Below are positions 21,332-34,240 of a stretch of 64,000 bases of DNA, one piece after another (the stretch's first letter is position 1; each line of letters starts with the position of its first letter). Below the pieces are notes generated by a model that had not been told where the DNA came from, did not search any database, and saw only the letters and a list, made by a program, of their open reading frames with translations. Origin of the DNA: Costus lasius (lineage: Eukaryota; Streptophyta; Magnoliopsida; Zingiberales; Costaceae); assembly GCA_027563935.2 (NCBI GenBank), contig JANVAS020000222.1, forward strand, positions 2,914,001 through 2,978,000, read 5' to 3'. The position numbers and the translations under genes are program-made.

Positions 21332-23358
21332 TGTCACATCCCGTTATCTTAACCCCAAACAAGCAACACAAGTCATAGAGAAACAGGACGTTATCATACA
21401 AGATCGATTCACATGCTAGGTAAAACCAAGTTCAAGAAAACACGATCTGAAAATTTTCAAGAATCCATACATAAAACACACGAAACACAAATTTCATAAA
21501 TGTACCTGCCACCACGCAATCCTTGCACTAGAAATATGCAAGGCAACAGTTATATCAAATCCGTATAAAATCCATAAAATCCATAATCACATAAAGGTAC
21601 CTGCCACCAGGCAATACTTGCACTAGACATATGCAAGTTCACATTTATATCAAATCCGATTACACAAATATAAATCGACTCGAACTTAGAAACAAAACCA
21701 CAATGTCGATTCTATAAATTCATTCAATGATACCACACCGAAACCAGGCCAAAGCCCGCGGTGACACAAAAATCAGAATATCAAACTGCCATAACCGGCA
21801 ACACAAGTTCACATAGTTTGGCCACAACTGGCAACACAAGTTCATATAATTCGGCCACAACCGGCCCCAGTAATTAAGCACAAAAGTCTTATTCATTCAA
21901 CTGGCATATCACGATATTCATATAAAATGCTAACTGGAAATGCGCCCCTGCTCTACACCTGAAAATAATGAGGGGTGAGCTACACAGCCCAGTGAGTGGA
22001 TAGTCTCAAACGACCATCCATAACATACACTCAAAAATACATGCAGATTATTTTAAAAACATTTAACAGAATATCATGTCAACATATGACAAACTTAAAG
22101 AACAGAATTCATATAAAACAGTCAGATGTACACTGCTAAAACATCACATAATTATCACTACAGAGTAACCAAGGTTCTAGAGTTATACTCTAAACCAACT
22201 AAACACACCAACCACTTAATTAACCTAGTTGTCCAGCATATTCAGTAGTGACCATTATGGTCTAACCCGGCTTTGGCCTAAGCACTGGGAGAAGCCTGCA
22301 AATCACATGCAACATATAGATGGACGGTGTGTAGATTCAAGAGGTGGCCCCCGCCAGGTCACGACGTGGCACTTTGCTCTACGATCACCCCATAACACAA
22401 AAATCTAAGCGTTCTAAGAGTGACGACATCAAGAGGTGGCCCCTGTCCGACCAAGACATGGCACTTTGTGTCTTATATCACTCGTTCTCCCAAAGGGTTC
22501 CTACTGGACAACAATAGACACATCTTATATCTTATTTCACAACGGTGGACTCCTAAGTGTCAACTAGACTCTAGGATAGTCATCACAATAATCACAACAG
22601 GCAGGCTGAACAACAACCCCCTCTTTTATCACAATAATCACATCAGGCAGGCTGAACAACAACCCCCTCACATATCACAATACAGGGCTGAAATTCAAAC
22701 CCTTAACATATCACATATAGACTATCCCCTTGAGTACAAAGTTACACTTAGCCTCAGTCCTAACCATTCCATGACCATAGCACACAATATTCGAAAATCC
22801 CATAACCACATAATATTCCAAAGGTCACATAATATCCAAAAATCACATAATATTCAAAAATCACATAGTAGTGTAGTCCTTAGGTTTCATGCTGATTAGT
22901 TCAGTCTAACCTTGCTATGTTATCACCCAAATTTCTCAAACAAGGATACATAGCTATAAATATATAACCATAAACATATAACATGCTACACTCATGAAGA
23001 AACATTCATAAATTACATTTAACAAGCATCTATAATATCAACATAAAATTAAAACATGTATTCTTATAAACTACTTTACAATTTGCCACAAGTAAACATG
23101 TTAACTACAAATATCAAGATTCGGTTTTCATAAACAATTATCAAGATTTCGGTTCTCATACATATTATCAAGATTTCGGTTTTTAGGTTTTCATGGAAAA
23201 TACTCTAAATTCGGTTTTCATGAAGAACATCTTAATTTCGATTTTCATGGAAAAATACCCTAAATTCGGTTTTCATGAAGAACATCTTAATTTCGGTTTT
23301 CATACCCTAAATTCGGTTTTCACGATAAATACACTTTCCATAATTTCGGTTTTAACAT
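21332..23358 (-). repeat. Gypsy-1 5' LTR, PBS-side part
   Basis: This is the first piece of an LTR split by gypsy-2; the other piece is 34241-35010. It is colinear with the 3' LTR 4653-6680 with about five substitutions. The last five bases, AACAT (23354-23358), are the left target duplication of gypsy-2. The complete 5' LTR is 2797 bp, 23 bp shorter than the 3' LTR. Confidence 0.93.
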
Positions 23359-26300
23359 TGTAAGATCCAAGGATCTTAAGTTCTGGTAAGCATTATTTTC
23401 TATGATAAATTATGATAAATTATTGATGTAAGTAAAATTATTGACTGAGTTATTATTCCTGAGTATTGATTGTTAATTTATGATAAATTAACTAGAGATT
23501 TTGTTGTTAATTAACTGATTTATTGATTGTTAATTTGTAATTAATGGATTTGAGTTTATTTGGTTGTTAATTTATTGTAAATTAATTAGAGATTATTGAT
23601 TTGATTATTGGCTGTTAATTTATGATAAATTATTATTGGTTGTCCATGATAAATTAATTAGGATTTATGGGTTGTAAATTGTAAGTTAATTAATTAGACC
23701 TTATTGGTTAATTAAATCCTTATTGGATATTAATTAAGTCCTTATTGGATTTCGGTTAAGTGAATGGTTAATGGTTAAGTTAATTAAATTAATTGGTTAA
23801 CTATGGGTTATTGGGTTTGAAAAATTCGAAATTATGAGTTAAATGGGTTAAACCCTATTGGAATTAATTGGTTAATGGGTTTAAAATTTAAAAACCCAAA
23901 GTTTAAGTGGTAATATCGACTAGGGTGAGATTGTGGGCGTTTTTTTTGGCTTGAGGAAATCTTGGGGCGGCTAGGGCAAAGAAGAAGGCGATTCTTGGAG
24001 TTGTTGAGGTGATTTTCTTCATCTTCTTCCCCTTGGCGATTTTTCCTTGAAGTGAAGAAATTTCCTTGGTGTTTGGTGGTGACATCAAAGGCTTTGAACG
24101 ATTTCTTTTGTGGAAAATTTTCGGTTTAAGAGGTGAGTGGATTTTCTCTTCCACTTAATCCATGTATGCTTGAGATTATTGCTTAGAAACATGGCATGAA
24201 CCCTTAATTTCAATTTTTGTACATGTTTCTATGTTTTCCCTAAAATTTCGAAAACCCTAGATTGTATGAGAATTAGGGCTTTTCATTTTTAAGGCTTCTA
24301 ATCATCAATTAGACCTTGTTTAAGCATGTATGTAGCTTTAGTTTTTCAATTGCATGAAGTTTAGGGCTTGAATGAGAATTTCGACCCTTCTTCATGAAGT
24401 TACGCCCAAATGCATGGGTAAAATTTGGGGAAAACTTGATATTCATGAAATTAGGTATATGAGGACTCTACTGTAATTTTTTGAGAATTTTTAGAAATAA
24501 AAGTTTCTGTTGACTGACATTGACCTAGGGGTAATTCGGTAAATTTTCTAGTTAAAATTGGGGAAAACTTGAAATTTCGAATCTAGGGATCATGAGGGAT
24601 GTAATGAATATTTTTACGAAATTTTTGGATAACTTTTCCTGCATGACTTAAACTTTGAACTAGGGGTATTTCTGTCTTTTGTTATCAGAACTAGTAGAAA
24701 ACTATGAAGTTGTGATATTCTACATTTATGTTAATTGTGAACGAAATTTGGTGAATTTTCTGTATTATTATGTATTTTTAATTGAGTGGTGTATGTAGAA
24801 AGTAATGACATGAAATATTGATAGAGAACATTGGTTGATAACTTAGCAAAATTACACTGAACTGACCAGCCTGAAATTTAAGGACTACACTATGTTATGT
24901 GATTTTTTAAATATTGTGATTTGTGATTTTTGGCATGTTAAGTGATCTTTGAATATGTGAATATTATGTGGTTATGTGAAATTCGAAAATTATGTGGTTA
25001 TGAGGTTCGAATATTAAGTGTTGTGATTATGTGATGGTTAGGACTAAGGCTAGGTGTAACTATGAACTCAAGGGGATAGCCCTGTTGTGTGATATGTTAA
25101 GGGTTTGAATTTCAGCCCTGTATTGTGATATGTGTGGGGGTTGATGTTCAGCCTGCCTATTATGATTATTGTGATGGGGGTTGAAGTTCAGCCTGCCCGA
25201 TGTGATTTTTGTGATGGCTATCCTAGAGTCAAGTTGACACTTAGGAGTCCACCTTTGTGAAATATGTCCACCTATGTGAAATTATGAAATAAGATATGTG
25301 TGTTGTCCAGTAGTAACCTTTTGGGAGAACGGGTTTTGACCCAAAGTGCCATGTCTTGGTCAGACAGGGGCCACCTCTTGATGTCATTACTCTTTTATGT
25401 GTTGGGAATGATATAAGACCCAAAGTGCCATGTCTTGGTCAGACAGGGGCCACCTCTTGATGTCATCATTCTCGTTTTATGTTATGGCGTGATAGACCAG
25501 CGTGCCACGTCGTGACCTGACGGGGGCCACCTCCTGATTCTATTCTCGTTTTATGTTATGGCGTGATAGACCAGCGTGCCACGTCGTGACCTGACGGGGG
25601 CCACCTCCTGATTCTATTCACTGTCCATGTTTATGTGTTGCACGAGATTTTGCAGCTCCCAGTGCTTTGGCCAAGCCGGGTTAGACCATATTGGTCACTA
25701 CTGAATATGCTGGACAACTAGGTTAAAAATGTGTTGGTGTGTTTAGTTGGTTTAGAATATGTGTGTTTAGTTGGTTTAGAGTATAACTCTAGAACCTGAG
25801 TTGATTATGTTAGTGTGTACATCTGACTGTTTATGTGACTTCTGTATATTTAATCTGGTGATATGTTGACATTATGTTCCTGTTAAAGATTTTTAAAACA
25901 ATCTGCCTATATTTTTGAGTGTATGTTATGGATGGTCAATTAGACTATCCACTCACTGGGCTGTGTAGCTCACCCCTCACTATTTTCAGGTATAGAGCAG
26001 GAGCGCAGTTAGCATGATATTGATGTTGTGATTTATGCTTATGATGCCGGTTGTGGCCCCATGTTTATGCTTAATTAATTTGAGGCTGGCTGTGGCCGAA
26101 TATGAATTTTATGATTTATGTGAACCATGTGATGTGAACCATGTGAACTATGAAAAATTGTGTTGCCAGACTGTGGCAGTTAAATGATGTTGATTCTTGT
26201 GTCACCGCGGGCTTCAGCCTGGTTTCGGTGTTTGGTATTAGTTTATAAAATCGATTTTGTGGATTTGTTTTGAAATTGGAGTTGATGTGTATTTTTGAAA

Positions 26301-26539
26301 TCGGTTTTGATACAACTGTAACGTGCATATGTCTAGTGCACGTATTGCGTGGTGGCAGGTACCTTTATGAGATTTATGATTTGTGATTCGAAGATTTTAT
26401 GTGTTTGGAGTTTTGAAAATTTTCAGATCGTGTTTTCTTGAACTCGGTTTTACCTAGCATTTGATCGATCTTATATGAAACATCCTATTCCCTTTGTGAT
26501 TGTGTTCTTTGTTTGGGGTTAAGAATGTGGGATGTTACA
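23359..26539 (+). repeat. Gypsy-2 5' LTR (3181 bp)
   Basis: It starts TGTAAGATCCAAGGATCTTA and ends GGGATGTTACA, so the outer TGTAA/TTACA ends are inverted. The first part is rich in TTAATT-type repeats. Four copies of a GC-rich core near 25341-25617 form a tandem array. The start carries a perfect 8-bp inverted repeat (TAAGATCC/GGATCTTA) around AA at 23361-23378. Confidence 0.95.
25341..25617 (+). repeat. Four-copy tandem array in the gypsy-2 5' LTR
   Basis: A unit of about 72-80 bp is repeated four times. Copies one and two share AAGTGCCATGTCTTGGTCAG; copies three and four share GCGTGCCACGTCGTGACCTG, and all continue into GGGGCCACCTC. The same array is in the 3' LTR at about 33019-33296. 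Two diverged copies occur in the gypsy-1 and gypsy-3 LTRs. Tandem GC-rich units in U3 often act as enhancers; that is inference here. Confidence 0.8.
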
Positions 26540-26542
26540 GAA

Positions 26543-26554
26543 TGGTATCAGAGG
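26543..26554 (+). promoter_or_regulatory. Gypsy-2 primer-binding site (tRNA-iMet)
   Basis: TGGTATCAGAGG starts three bases after the 5' LTR and matches the complement of the initiator-Met tRNA 3' end at 11 of 12 positions. The spacing is the same as in gypsy-1. Confidence 0.88.
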
Positions 26555-26622
26555 CAGTTGGCTAGCTAAAACTTAGTTTGGGGGAAAACATGTTTGTGTA
26601 TTGCTAGACACCTGATAGGTTT

Positions 26623-29600
26623 ATGTTTGATTTCCTTACTATGGAATGGGTGTGTAGGAATTTAAGATGGCGCTATGCCTCACTTGTGAGTGAATTCCAG
26701 AAACTGGGTCCTAGTTCTTTTTATGGGGGCTCAGAATCCAGTACTGCCGAGAACTGGCAGTTGTGCTTGGAAAAGATTTTCCAAGTTATGCGTTGCTCGG
26801 ACGAAGACAAGTTATGTCTGACCACCTATATGATGCGTGCTGACGCAGATGAATGGTGGAAGGGCGTGGTGAGACTTGCCGAAGAAAGACATGAGACTGT
26901 AGATTGGCCTTACTTCTTGTCTCGATTTAATGAGAAGTATTTTCCAGATAGCTTGGTAGAGGACCGAGAGGTAGCATTTATTCACCTGGAGCAGGGTAAT
27001 ATGACAGTGGACCAGTATGAAGTACAGTTCACGAAATTGGGAAAATATGCTCCTCACCTGATAAACACTGAAAAGAGGAGAGCTACCAAGTTTCTGAGAG
27101 GTCTCAGATGGGATATTCGAGAGCAGGTTGGTGCTCAACACTTGGAGACCTATGTTGAGACAGTTGGGCGAGCACGCACTATAGAGAGGTATATATCTGA
27201 GAGGAGTTCTCATGCTACGGTAGCAGTGGTTCCTGCAGCTGAGGCGGCGGTTCCTCAGTTTGGCAGTGGCGGCAAGGGTAAGAAGTACCCTAGGCACAAG
27301 GATTTCAAGAAGAGCCGGTATAAGCCTTACTCTTACAGGGATGCACCGCAGCAGTTCAGAGATATCAGGGATGTAAGAAATAGCAACACTGAGAATGGGA
27401 CTTGTAGTTATTGTGGGCTCAGAGGACATCTGGTGAAAGATTGTCATAGGAAGAATGGCGTGTGCTTCAAGTGTAAGAAACCTGGGCACATGGCTAGGGA
27501 CTGCAAAGAGCCTGAGATGCAGCCTAGAGGCGCAGATAAGCCTACTGTCCAGACTAGAGTCTATGCTGTGGCTGAGAAGGATACACGAGCTTCCCGATCC
27601 GTTGTGGAAGGTACATTATTTGTATTTGATCAGTTAGCTCGCATTTTATTTGACCCTGGTGCAAATTTGTCTTTTGTCTCTGTTAAGTTTGCTGCATGTT
27701 TACCTGTTGTACCTAAGATGCTAGATTATGCTGTGTCTGTTAGTACTCCTTTAGGAAAATCGTTATCTACAGACACTGTGTGTGCTGACTGTATGGTACA
27801 TGTAGAGGGTTATGAGTTTCTAGTGGATCTAATCCTCTTAGACATGCAAGATTATGATGTCATCTTAGGAATGGACTGGTTGTCTTCGCATCATGCCTCT
27901 GTGGATTGCTTTGAGAAAGTGATCACTTTGAATATGCTTGATGGGAACCGGATCTTTGTGAGAGGTCTAGTGTCAGACCAAGGACCACATGTGATATCTT
28001 TCCTGCAGGCCAGGAAGTTACTTGCCAGTGGTTGCAAGGGTTATCTTGCACATGTTAAGGTGCAGGATGATTCTACTTCTGATCTGACTCAGATGGCGGT
28101 GGTGAAAGAATTTCCTGATGTGTTCTCTGAAGAATTTTCAGGTTTGCCACCAGTTAGAGAAGTGGAGTTTGGCATTGAGTTGGCGCCAGGTACGGCACCT
28201 ATCTCCAGAGCTCCTTACCGTATGGCTACTTCAGAGTTGGCCGAGCTTAAGAAACAACTGGAGGAATTGTTAGAGAAAGGGTACATTCGGCCTAGTGCTT
28301 CACCTTGGGGAGCGCCAGTGCTATTTGTAAAGAAGAAAGATGGAACCCTGAGAATGTGTATAGACTACAGGCAATTGAACCAAGTGACTATCAAGAATAA
28401 GTATCCTCTTCCCAAAATTGATGATCTATTTGATCAATTACAGGGAGCTACAGTGTTCTCTAAAATTGATCTGAGATCAGGGTATTATCAGCTTAGAGTC
28501 AAGGATGAGGATATATTCAAGACTGCTTTCAGGACCAGGTATGGGCATTTCGAATTTTTAGTTATGCCTTTTGGACTGACAAATGCACCTGCTGTCTTCA
28601 TGGATTTGATGAACAGGGTATTCCATGAATTGCTTGATTCTTGTGTAGTAGTCTTCATAGATGATATCTTGGTGTACTCTCAGACTACTTCAGATCATGT
28701 CAGTGATTTGCGCAAGGTACTGGAGGTTCTGAGGAAGAACCGGTTATATGCCAAGGCTAGTAAGTGTGAGTTCTGGCTAGAGAAGATCAGTTTTCTGGGA
28801 CATGTGATTTCTGGTCAGGGTGTGTCTGTGGATCCAGTTAAAGTGCAAGCCATTCTTGATTGGGGAAGACCGACTAGTGCTACTGAGATCAGGAGTTTTC
28901 TGGGTTTGGCAGGTTATTACCGGAGATTTGTTGAGGGATTCTCCAAGTTGGCGGGTCCTTTAACTAAATTGACCAGAAAAGAAGCCAAGTTTATTTGGGA
29001 TGATACGTGTGAAGAGAGCTTTCAGGAGCTGAAGAGAAGGTTGACTAGTACACCGATTCTCATTATTCCTAGTGATGGGGAAAGGTTTACTGTTTATACG
29101 GATGCTTCTGGCAAAGGGTTGGGTTGTGTCTTGATGCAGAAGGGTTCTGTAGTAGCCTATGCTTCGAGACAACTGAAGGAGTATGAATTGAACTACCCTA
29201 CTCATGATTTAGAGTTGGCGGCCGTAGTCTTTGCTTTGAAGATATGGCGTCACTATTTGTTGGGTCAGGAGTTTGATCTGTTCACTGATCACCAGAGTCT
29301 CAAGTATATCTTCACTCAGAAGGAGTTGAACATGAGACAGAGAAGATGGATGGAGTTGATCAAAGACTATGACTTCTCTATTCAGTATCAGGCTGGAAAG
29401 GCCAATGTAGTGGCGGATGCACTGAGCAGACATCCAGTTACTTCAGTAGCTGCTTTACGAGTCAGTGAGTGGCGGTTACTGCAGGAGTTCAGCGATCTCA
29501 GGATCAGTGTTTCTCCTAGAGTTCAGACTGGTTATGTAGCTTTTCTTAGAGTACAGTCTGCTTTGTTGCGGAAGATCAGAGATCAGCAGTCTGTGGATCC

Positions 29601-31008
29601 GAAATTAGTTCAGATCAGGGATAGTCTGGTTGATGGCGCAGTTCAGGATTTTAGCCTGTCTGATGATGGTATTCTTCGGTTTCGTGGAAGGGTATGTGTC
29701 CCTGAGGAACCGAGCTTGAGGAAAGAAATATTGGAGGACAGCCATAACTCCAAATATTCTCTACATCCTGGTGTGACTAAAATGTATCAAGACCTCAAGA
29801 AAAGTTTTTGGTGGCCGGGTATGAAGAAAGAGGTATATGATTTTGTCTCTAGGTGTTTAACCTGTCAGACTGTAAAGGCTGAACACCAGAAGCCTGGTGG
29901 TTTGTTGCAGCCCCTTCCTATTCCTGAGTGGAAGTGGGAATGCATCAGTATGGATTTTGTGTGTGGTTTGCCCAGAACCAGATTGGGTCATGATGCTATT
30001 TGGGTGATTGTTGATAGACTCACTAAATCAGCCCATTTTCTCCCGATTAAGATGACTTATCCTTTAGAGAGGCTGGCTAGATTATACATTGATGAGATAG
30101 TCAGACTGCATGGAGTGCCTGTTGATATTGTGTCTGATAGGGACTCTCGATTTTTGTCCAGATTTTGGAAGAGCTTACAGGAGGGTTTGGGTACTAAGTT
30201 GAGTTTTAGTACAGCATACCATCCTCAGTCTGATGGCCAGACGGAGCGTACTATATAGACTCTAGAAGATCTGTTGAGAGCCTATGTGGTTGATTGGAGT
30301 TCTGAGTGGAATCGGGATCTATCTTTGATAGAGTTCACTTATAATAATAGTTTCCACTCCAGTATTCAGATGGCTCCTTATGAGGCTTTGTATGGAAGAA
30401 GGTGTAGGACTCCCTTGTGTTGGGAAGAAACTGGTGACAGAATGATTTTGAGATCTGATGCAGTTCAGGAGACTACTGATAAGGTCAGAGAGATTCAGGA
30501 TAAATTGAAAATTGCTCGGGACAGACAGAAGAGTTATGCTGATGACCGTCGTCGTTCCTTGGAGTTTATGGTAGGGGATCATGTGTTCTTGAAGGTGTCA
30601 CCTACTAAGGGTGTTATGAGATTTGGCAAAAAGGGCAAGTTGAGCCCTAGGTTTGTAGGCCCTTTTGATATTATTGAGAGAGTTGGTCCAGTGGCTTACC
30701 GATTGGCTTTACCTCCTGCTATGGATCATGTGCATAATGTATTCCATGTCTCTGCTTTGAGGAAATATCATCCTGATCCATCTCATGTGTTGGAGTTGGA
30801 ACCTCTTCAGATTCAGAGTGACTTGACTTTTGAGGAAAGACCTCTCCGGATTGTGGATAGAAAAGATAAAGTTCTGAGGAACAAGACTATACCTTTGGTG
30901 AAGGTTATCTGGGGAAATCAATCAGTTGAAGAAGCGACTTGGGAGACTGAAGCTGATATGAGGAAAAATTATGCTTACCTCTTTGATGATATGGATGCTG
31001 AGCTTTAG
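26623..31008 (+). pseudogene. gag-pol: Gypsy-2 gag-pol with deleted gag start and amber stop
   Basis: Relative to gypsy-1, about 245 bp is missing right after the original gag ATG: AAGATGG joins directly to CGCTATGCCTCACTTG, with GG shared at the junction. The original ATG is now out of frame. An upstream ATG at 26623 happens to read into gag, but the N-terminal 80 or so residues are lost. The rest is well kept: zinc knuckles [14 protein letters not shown] and [14 protein letters not shown], protease [16 protein letters not shown], RNase H TDAS, and the integrase zinc motif and core. TAG at 30256-30258 follows QTERTI, just past the catalytic Glu, where gypsy-1 has CAG; the frame stays open afterwards to 31008 through the chromodomain-like tail. 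Confidence 0.93.
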
Positions 31009-31024
31009 AGGACTAAAGCTTTAT

Positions 31025-31037
31025 AAGGAGGGAGGAA
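31025..31037 (+). promoter_or_regulatory. Gypsy-2 polypurine tract
   Basis: AAGGAGGGAGGAA lies directly before the TG of the 3' LTR and 16 bases after the pol stop. It is the expected primer for plus-strand synthesis and matches the tract of gypsy-1 with one change. Confidence 0.87.
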
Positions 31038-34000
31038 TGTAAGATCCAAGGATCTTAAGTTCTGGTAAGCATTATTTTCTATGATAAATTATGATAAATT
31101 ATTGATGTAAGTAAAATTATTGACTGAGTTATTATTCCTGAGTATTGATTGTTAATTTATGATAAATTAACTAGAGATTTTGTTGTTAATTAACTGATTT
31201 ATTGATTGTTAATTTGTAATTAATGGATTTGAGTTTATTTGGTTGTTAATTTATTGTAAATTAATTAGAGATTATTGATTTGATTATTGGCTGTTAATTT
31301 ATGATAAATTATTATTGGTTGTCCATGATAAATTAATTAGGATTTATGGGTTGTAAATTGTAAGTTAATTAATTAGACCTTATTGGTTAATTAAATCCTT
31401 ATTGGATATTAATTAAGTCCTTATTGGATTTCGGTTAAGTGAATGGTTAATGGTTAAGTTAATTAAATTAATTGGTTAACTATGGGTTATTGGGTTTGAA
31501 AAATTCGAAATTATGAGTTAAATGGGTTAAACCCTATTGGAATTAATTGGTTAATGGGTTTAAAATTTAAAAACCCAAAGTTTAAGTGGTAATATCGACT
31601 AGGGTGAGATTGTGGGCGTTTTTTTTGGCTTGAGGAAATCTTGGGGCGGCTAGGGCAAAGAAGAAGGCGATTCTTGGAGTTGTTGAGGTGATTTTCTTCA
31701 TCTTCTTCCCCTTGGCGATTTTTCCTTGAAGTGAAGAAATTTCCTTGGTGTTTGGTGGTGACATCAAAGGCTTTGAACGATTTCTTTTGTGGAAAATTTT
31801 CGGTTTAAGAGGTGAGTGGATTTTCTCTTCCACTTAATCCATGTATGCTTGAGATTATTGCTTAGAAACATGGCATGAACCCTTAATTTCAATTTTTGTA
31901 CATGTTTCTATGTTTTCCCTAAAATTTCGAAAACCCTAGATTGTATGAGAATTAGGGCTTTTCATTTTTAAGGCTTCTAATCATCAATTAGACCTTGTTT
32001 AAGCATGTATGTAGCTTTAGTTTTTCAATTGCATGAAGTTTAGGGCTTGAATGAGAATTTCGACCCTTCTTCATGAAGTTACGCCCAAATGCATGGGTAA
32101 AATTTGGGGAAAACTTGATATTCATGAAATTAGGTATATGAGGACTCTACTGTAATTTTTTGAGAATTTTTAGAAATAAAAGTTTCTGTTGACTGACATT
32201 GACCTAGGGGTAATTCGGTAAATTTTCTAGTTAAAATTGGGGAAAACTTGAAATTTCGAATCTAGGGATCATGAGGGATGTAATGAATATTTTTACGAAA
32301 TTTTTGGATAACTTTTCCTGCATGACTTAAACTTTGAACTAGGGGTATTTCTGTCTTTTGTTATCAGAACTAGTAGAAAACTATGAAGTTGTGATATTCT
32401 ACATTTATGTTAATTGTGAACGAAATTTGGTGAATTTTCTGTATTATTATGTATTTTTAATTGAGTGGTGTATGTAGAAAGTAATGACATGAAATATTGA
32501 TAGAGAACATTGGTTGATAACTTAGCAAAATTACACTGAACTGACCAGCCTGAAATTTAAGGACTACACTATGTTATGTGATTTTTTAAATATTGTGATT
32601 TGTGATTTTTGGCATGTTAAGTGATCTTTGAATATGTGAATATTATGTGGTTATGTGAAATTCGAAAATTATGTGGTTATGAGGTTCGAATATTAAGTGT
32701 TGTGATTATGTGATGGTTAGGACTAAGGCTAGGTGTAACTATGAACTCAAGGGGATAGCCCTGTTGTGTGATATGTTAAGGGTTTGAATTTCAGCCCTGT
32801 ATTGTGATATGTGTGGGGGTTGATGTTCAGCCTGCCTATTATGATTATTGTGATGGGGGTTGAAGTTCAGCCTGCCCGATGTGATTTTTGTGATGGCTAT
32901 CCTAGAGTCAAGTTGACACTTAGGAGTCCACCTTTGTGAAATATGTCCACCTATGTGAAATTATGAAATAAGATATGTGTGTTGTCCAGTAGTAACCTTT
33001 TGGGAGAACGGGTTTTGACCCAAAGTGCCATGTCTTGGTCAGACAGGGGCCACCTCTTGATGTCATTACTCTTTTATGTGTTGGGAATGATATAAGACCC
33101 AAAGTGCCATGTCTTGGTCAGACAGGGGCCACCTCTTGATGTCATCATTCTCGTTTTATGTTATGGCGTGATAGACCAGCGTGCCACGTCGTGACCTGAC
33201 GGGGGCCACCTCCTGATTCTATTCTCGTTTTATGTTATGGCGTGATAGACCAGCGTGCCACGTCGTGACCTGACGGGGGCCACCTCCTGATTCTATTCAC
33301 TGTCCATGTTTATGTGTTGCACGAGATTTTGCAGCTCCCAGTGCTTTGGCCAAGCCGGGTTAGACCATATTGGTCACTACTGAATATGCTGGACAACTAG
33401 GTTAAAAATGTGTTGGTGTGTTTAGTTGGTTTAGAATATGTGTGTTTAGTTGGTTTAGAGTATAACTCTAGAACCTGAGTTTGTTTAGAACCTGAGTTGA
33501 TTATGTTAGTGTGTACATCTGACTGTTTATGTGACTTCTGTATATTTAATCTGGTGATATGTTGACATTATGTTCCTGTTAAAGATTTTTAAAACAATCT
33601 GCCTATATTTTTGAGTGTATGTTATGGATGGTCAATTAGACTATCCACTCACTGGGCTGTGTAGCTCACCCCTCACTATTTTCAGGTATAGAGCAGGAGC
33701 GCAGTTAGCATGATATTGATGTTGTGATTTATGCTTATGATGCCGGTTGTGGCCCCATGTTTATGCTTAATTAATTTGAGGCTGGCTGTGGCCGAATATG
33801 AATTTTATGATTTATGTGAACCATGTGATGTGAACCATGTGAACTATGAAAAATTGTGTTGCCAGACTGTGGCAGTTAAATGATGTTGATTCTTGTGTCA
33901 CCGCGGGCTTCAGCCTGGTTTCGGTGTTTGGTATTAGTTTATAAAATCGATTTTGTGGATTTGTTTTGAAATTGGAGTTGATGTGTATTTTTGAAATCGG

Positions 34001-34235
34001 TTTTGATACAACTGTAACGTGCATATGTCTAGTGCACGTATTGCGTGGTGGCAGGTACCTTTATGAGATTTATGATTTGTGATTCGAAGATTTTATGTGT
34101 TTGGAGTTTTGAAAATTTTCAGATCGTGTTTTCTTGAACTCGGTTTTACCTAGCATTTGATCGATCTTATATGAAACATCCTATTCCCTTTGTGATTGTG
34201 TTCTTTGTTTGGGGTTAAGAATGTGGGATGTTACA
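31038..34235 (+). repeat. Gypsy-2 3' LTR (3198 bp)
   Basis: It is the same as the 5' LTR apart from an extra 17 bp at 33481-33497, where TAGAACCTGAGT is repeated with a short filler. It ends GGGATGTTACA before the AACAT duplication, after which the gypsy-1 LTR resumes. Confidence 0.95.
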
Positions 34236-34240
34236 AACAT

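Larger units (their letters stand above)
23359..34235 (+). mobile_element. Gypsy-2: young, defective chromovirus in the gypsy-1 LTR
   Basis: Plus-strand element of 10877 bp flanked by AACAT (23354-23358 and 34236-34240). Its LTRs are 3181 and 3198 bp; I saw no substitution between them, only a 17-bp insertion at 33481-33497 in the 3' LTR. PBS and PPT are present. The coding region is closely related to gypsy-1, but the LTRs belong to a different subfamily, sharing mainly the first 22 bases and scattered blocks. Gag lacks its N-terminus and pol has an amber stop, so it cannot be autonomous as it stands. It must postdate gypsy-1. Confidence 0.95.
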
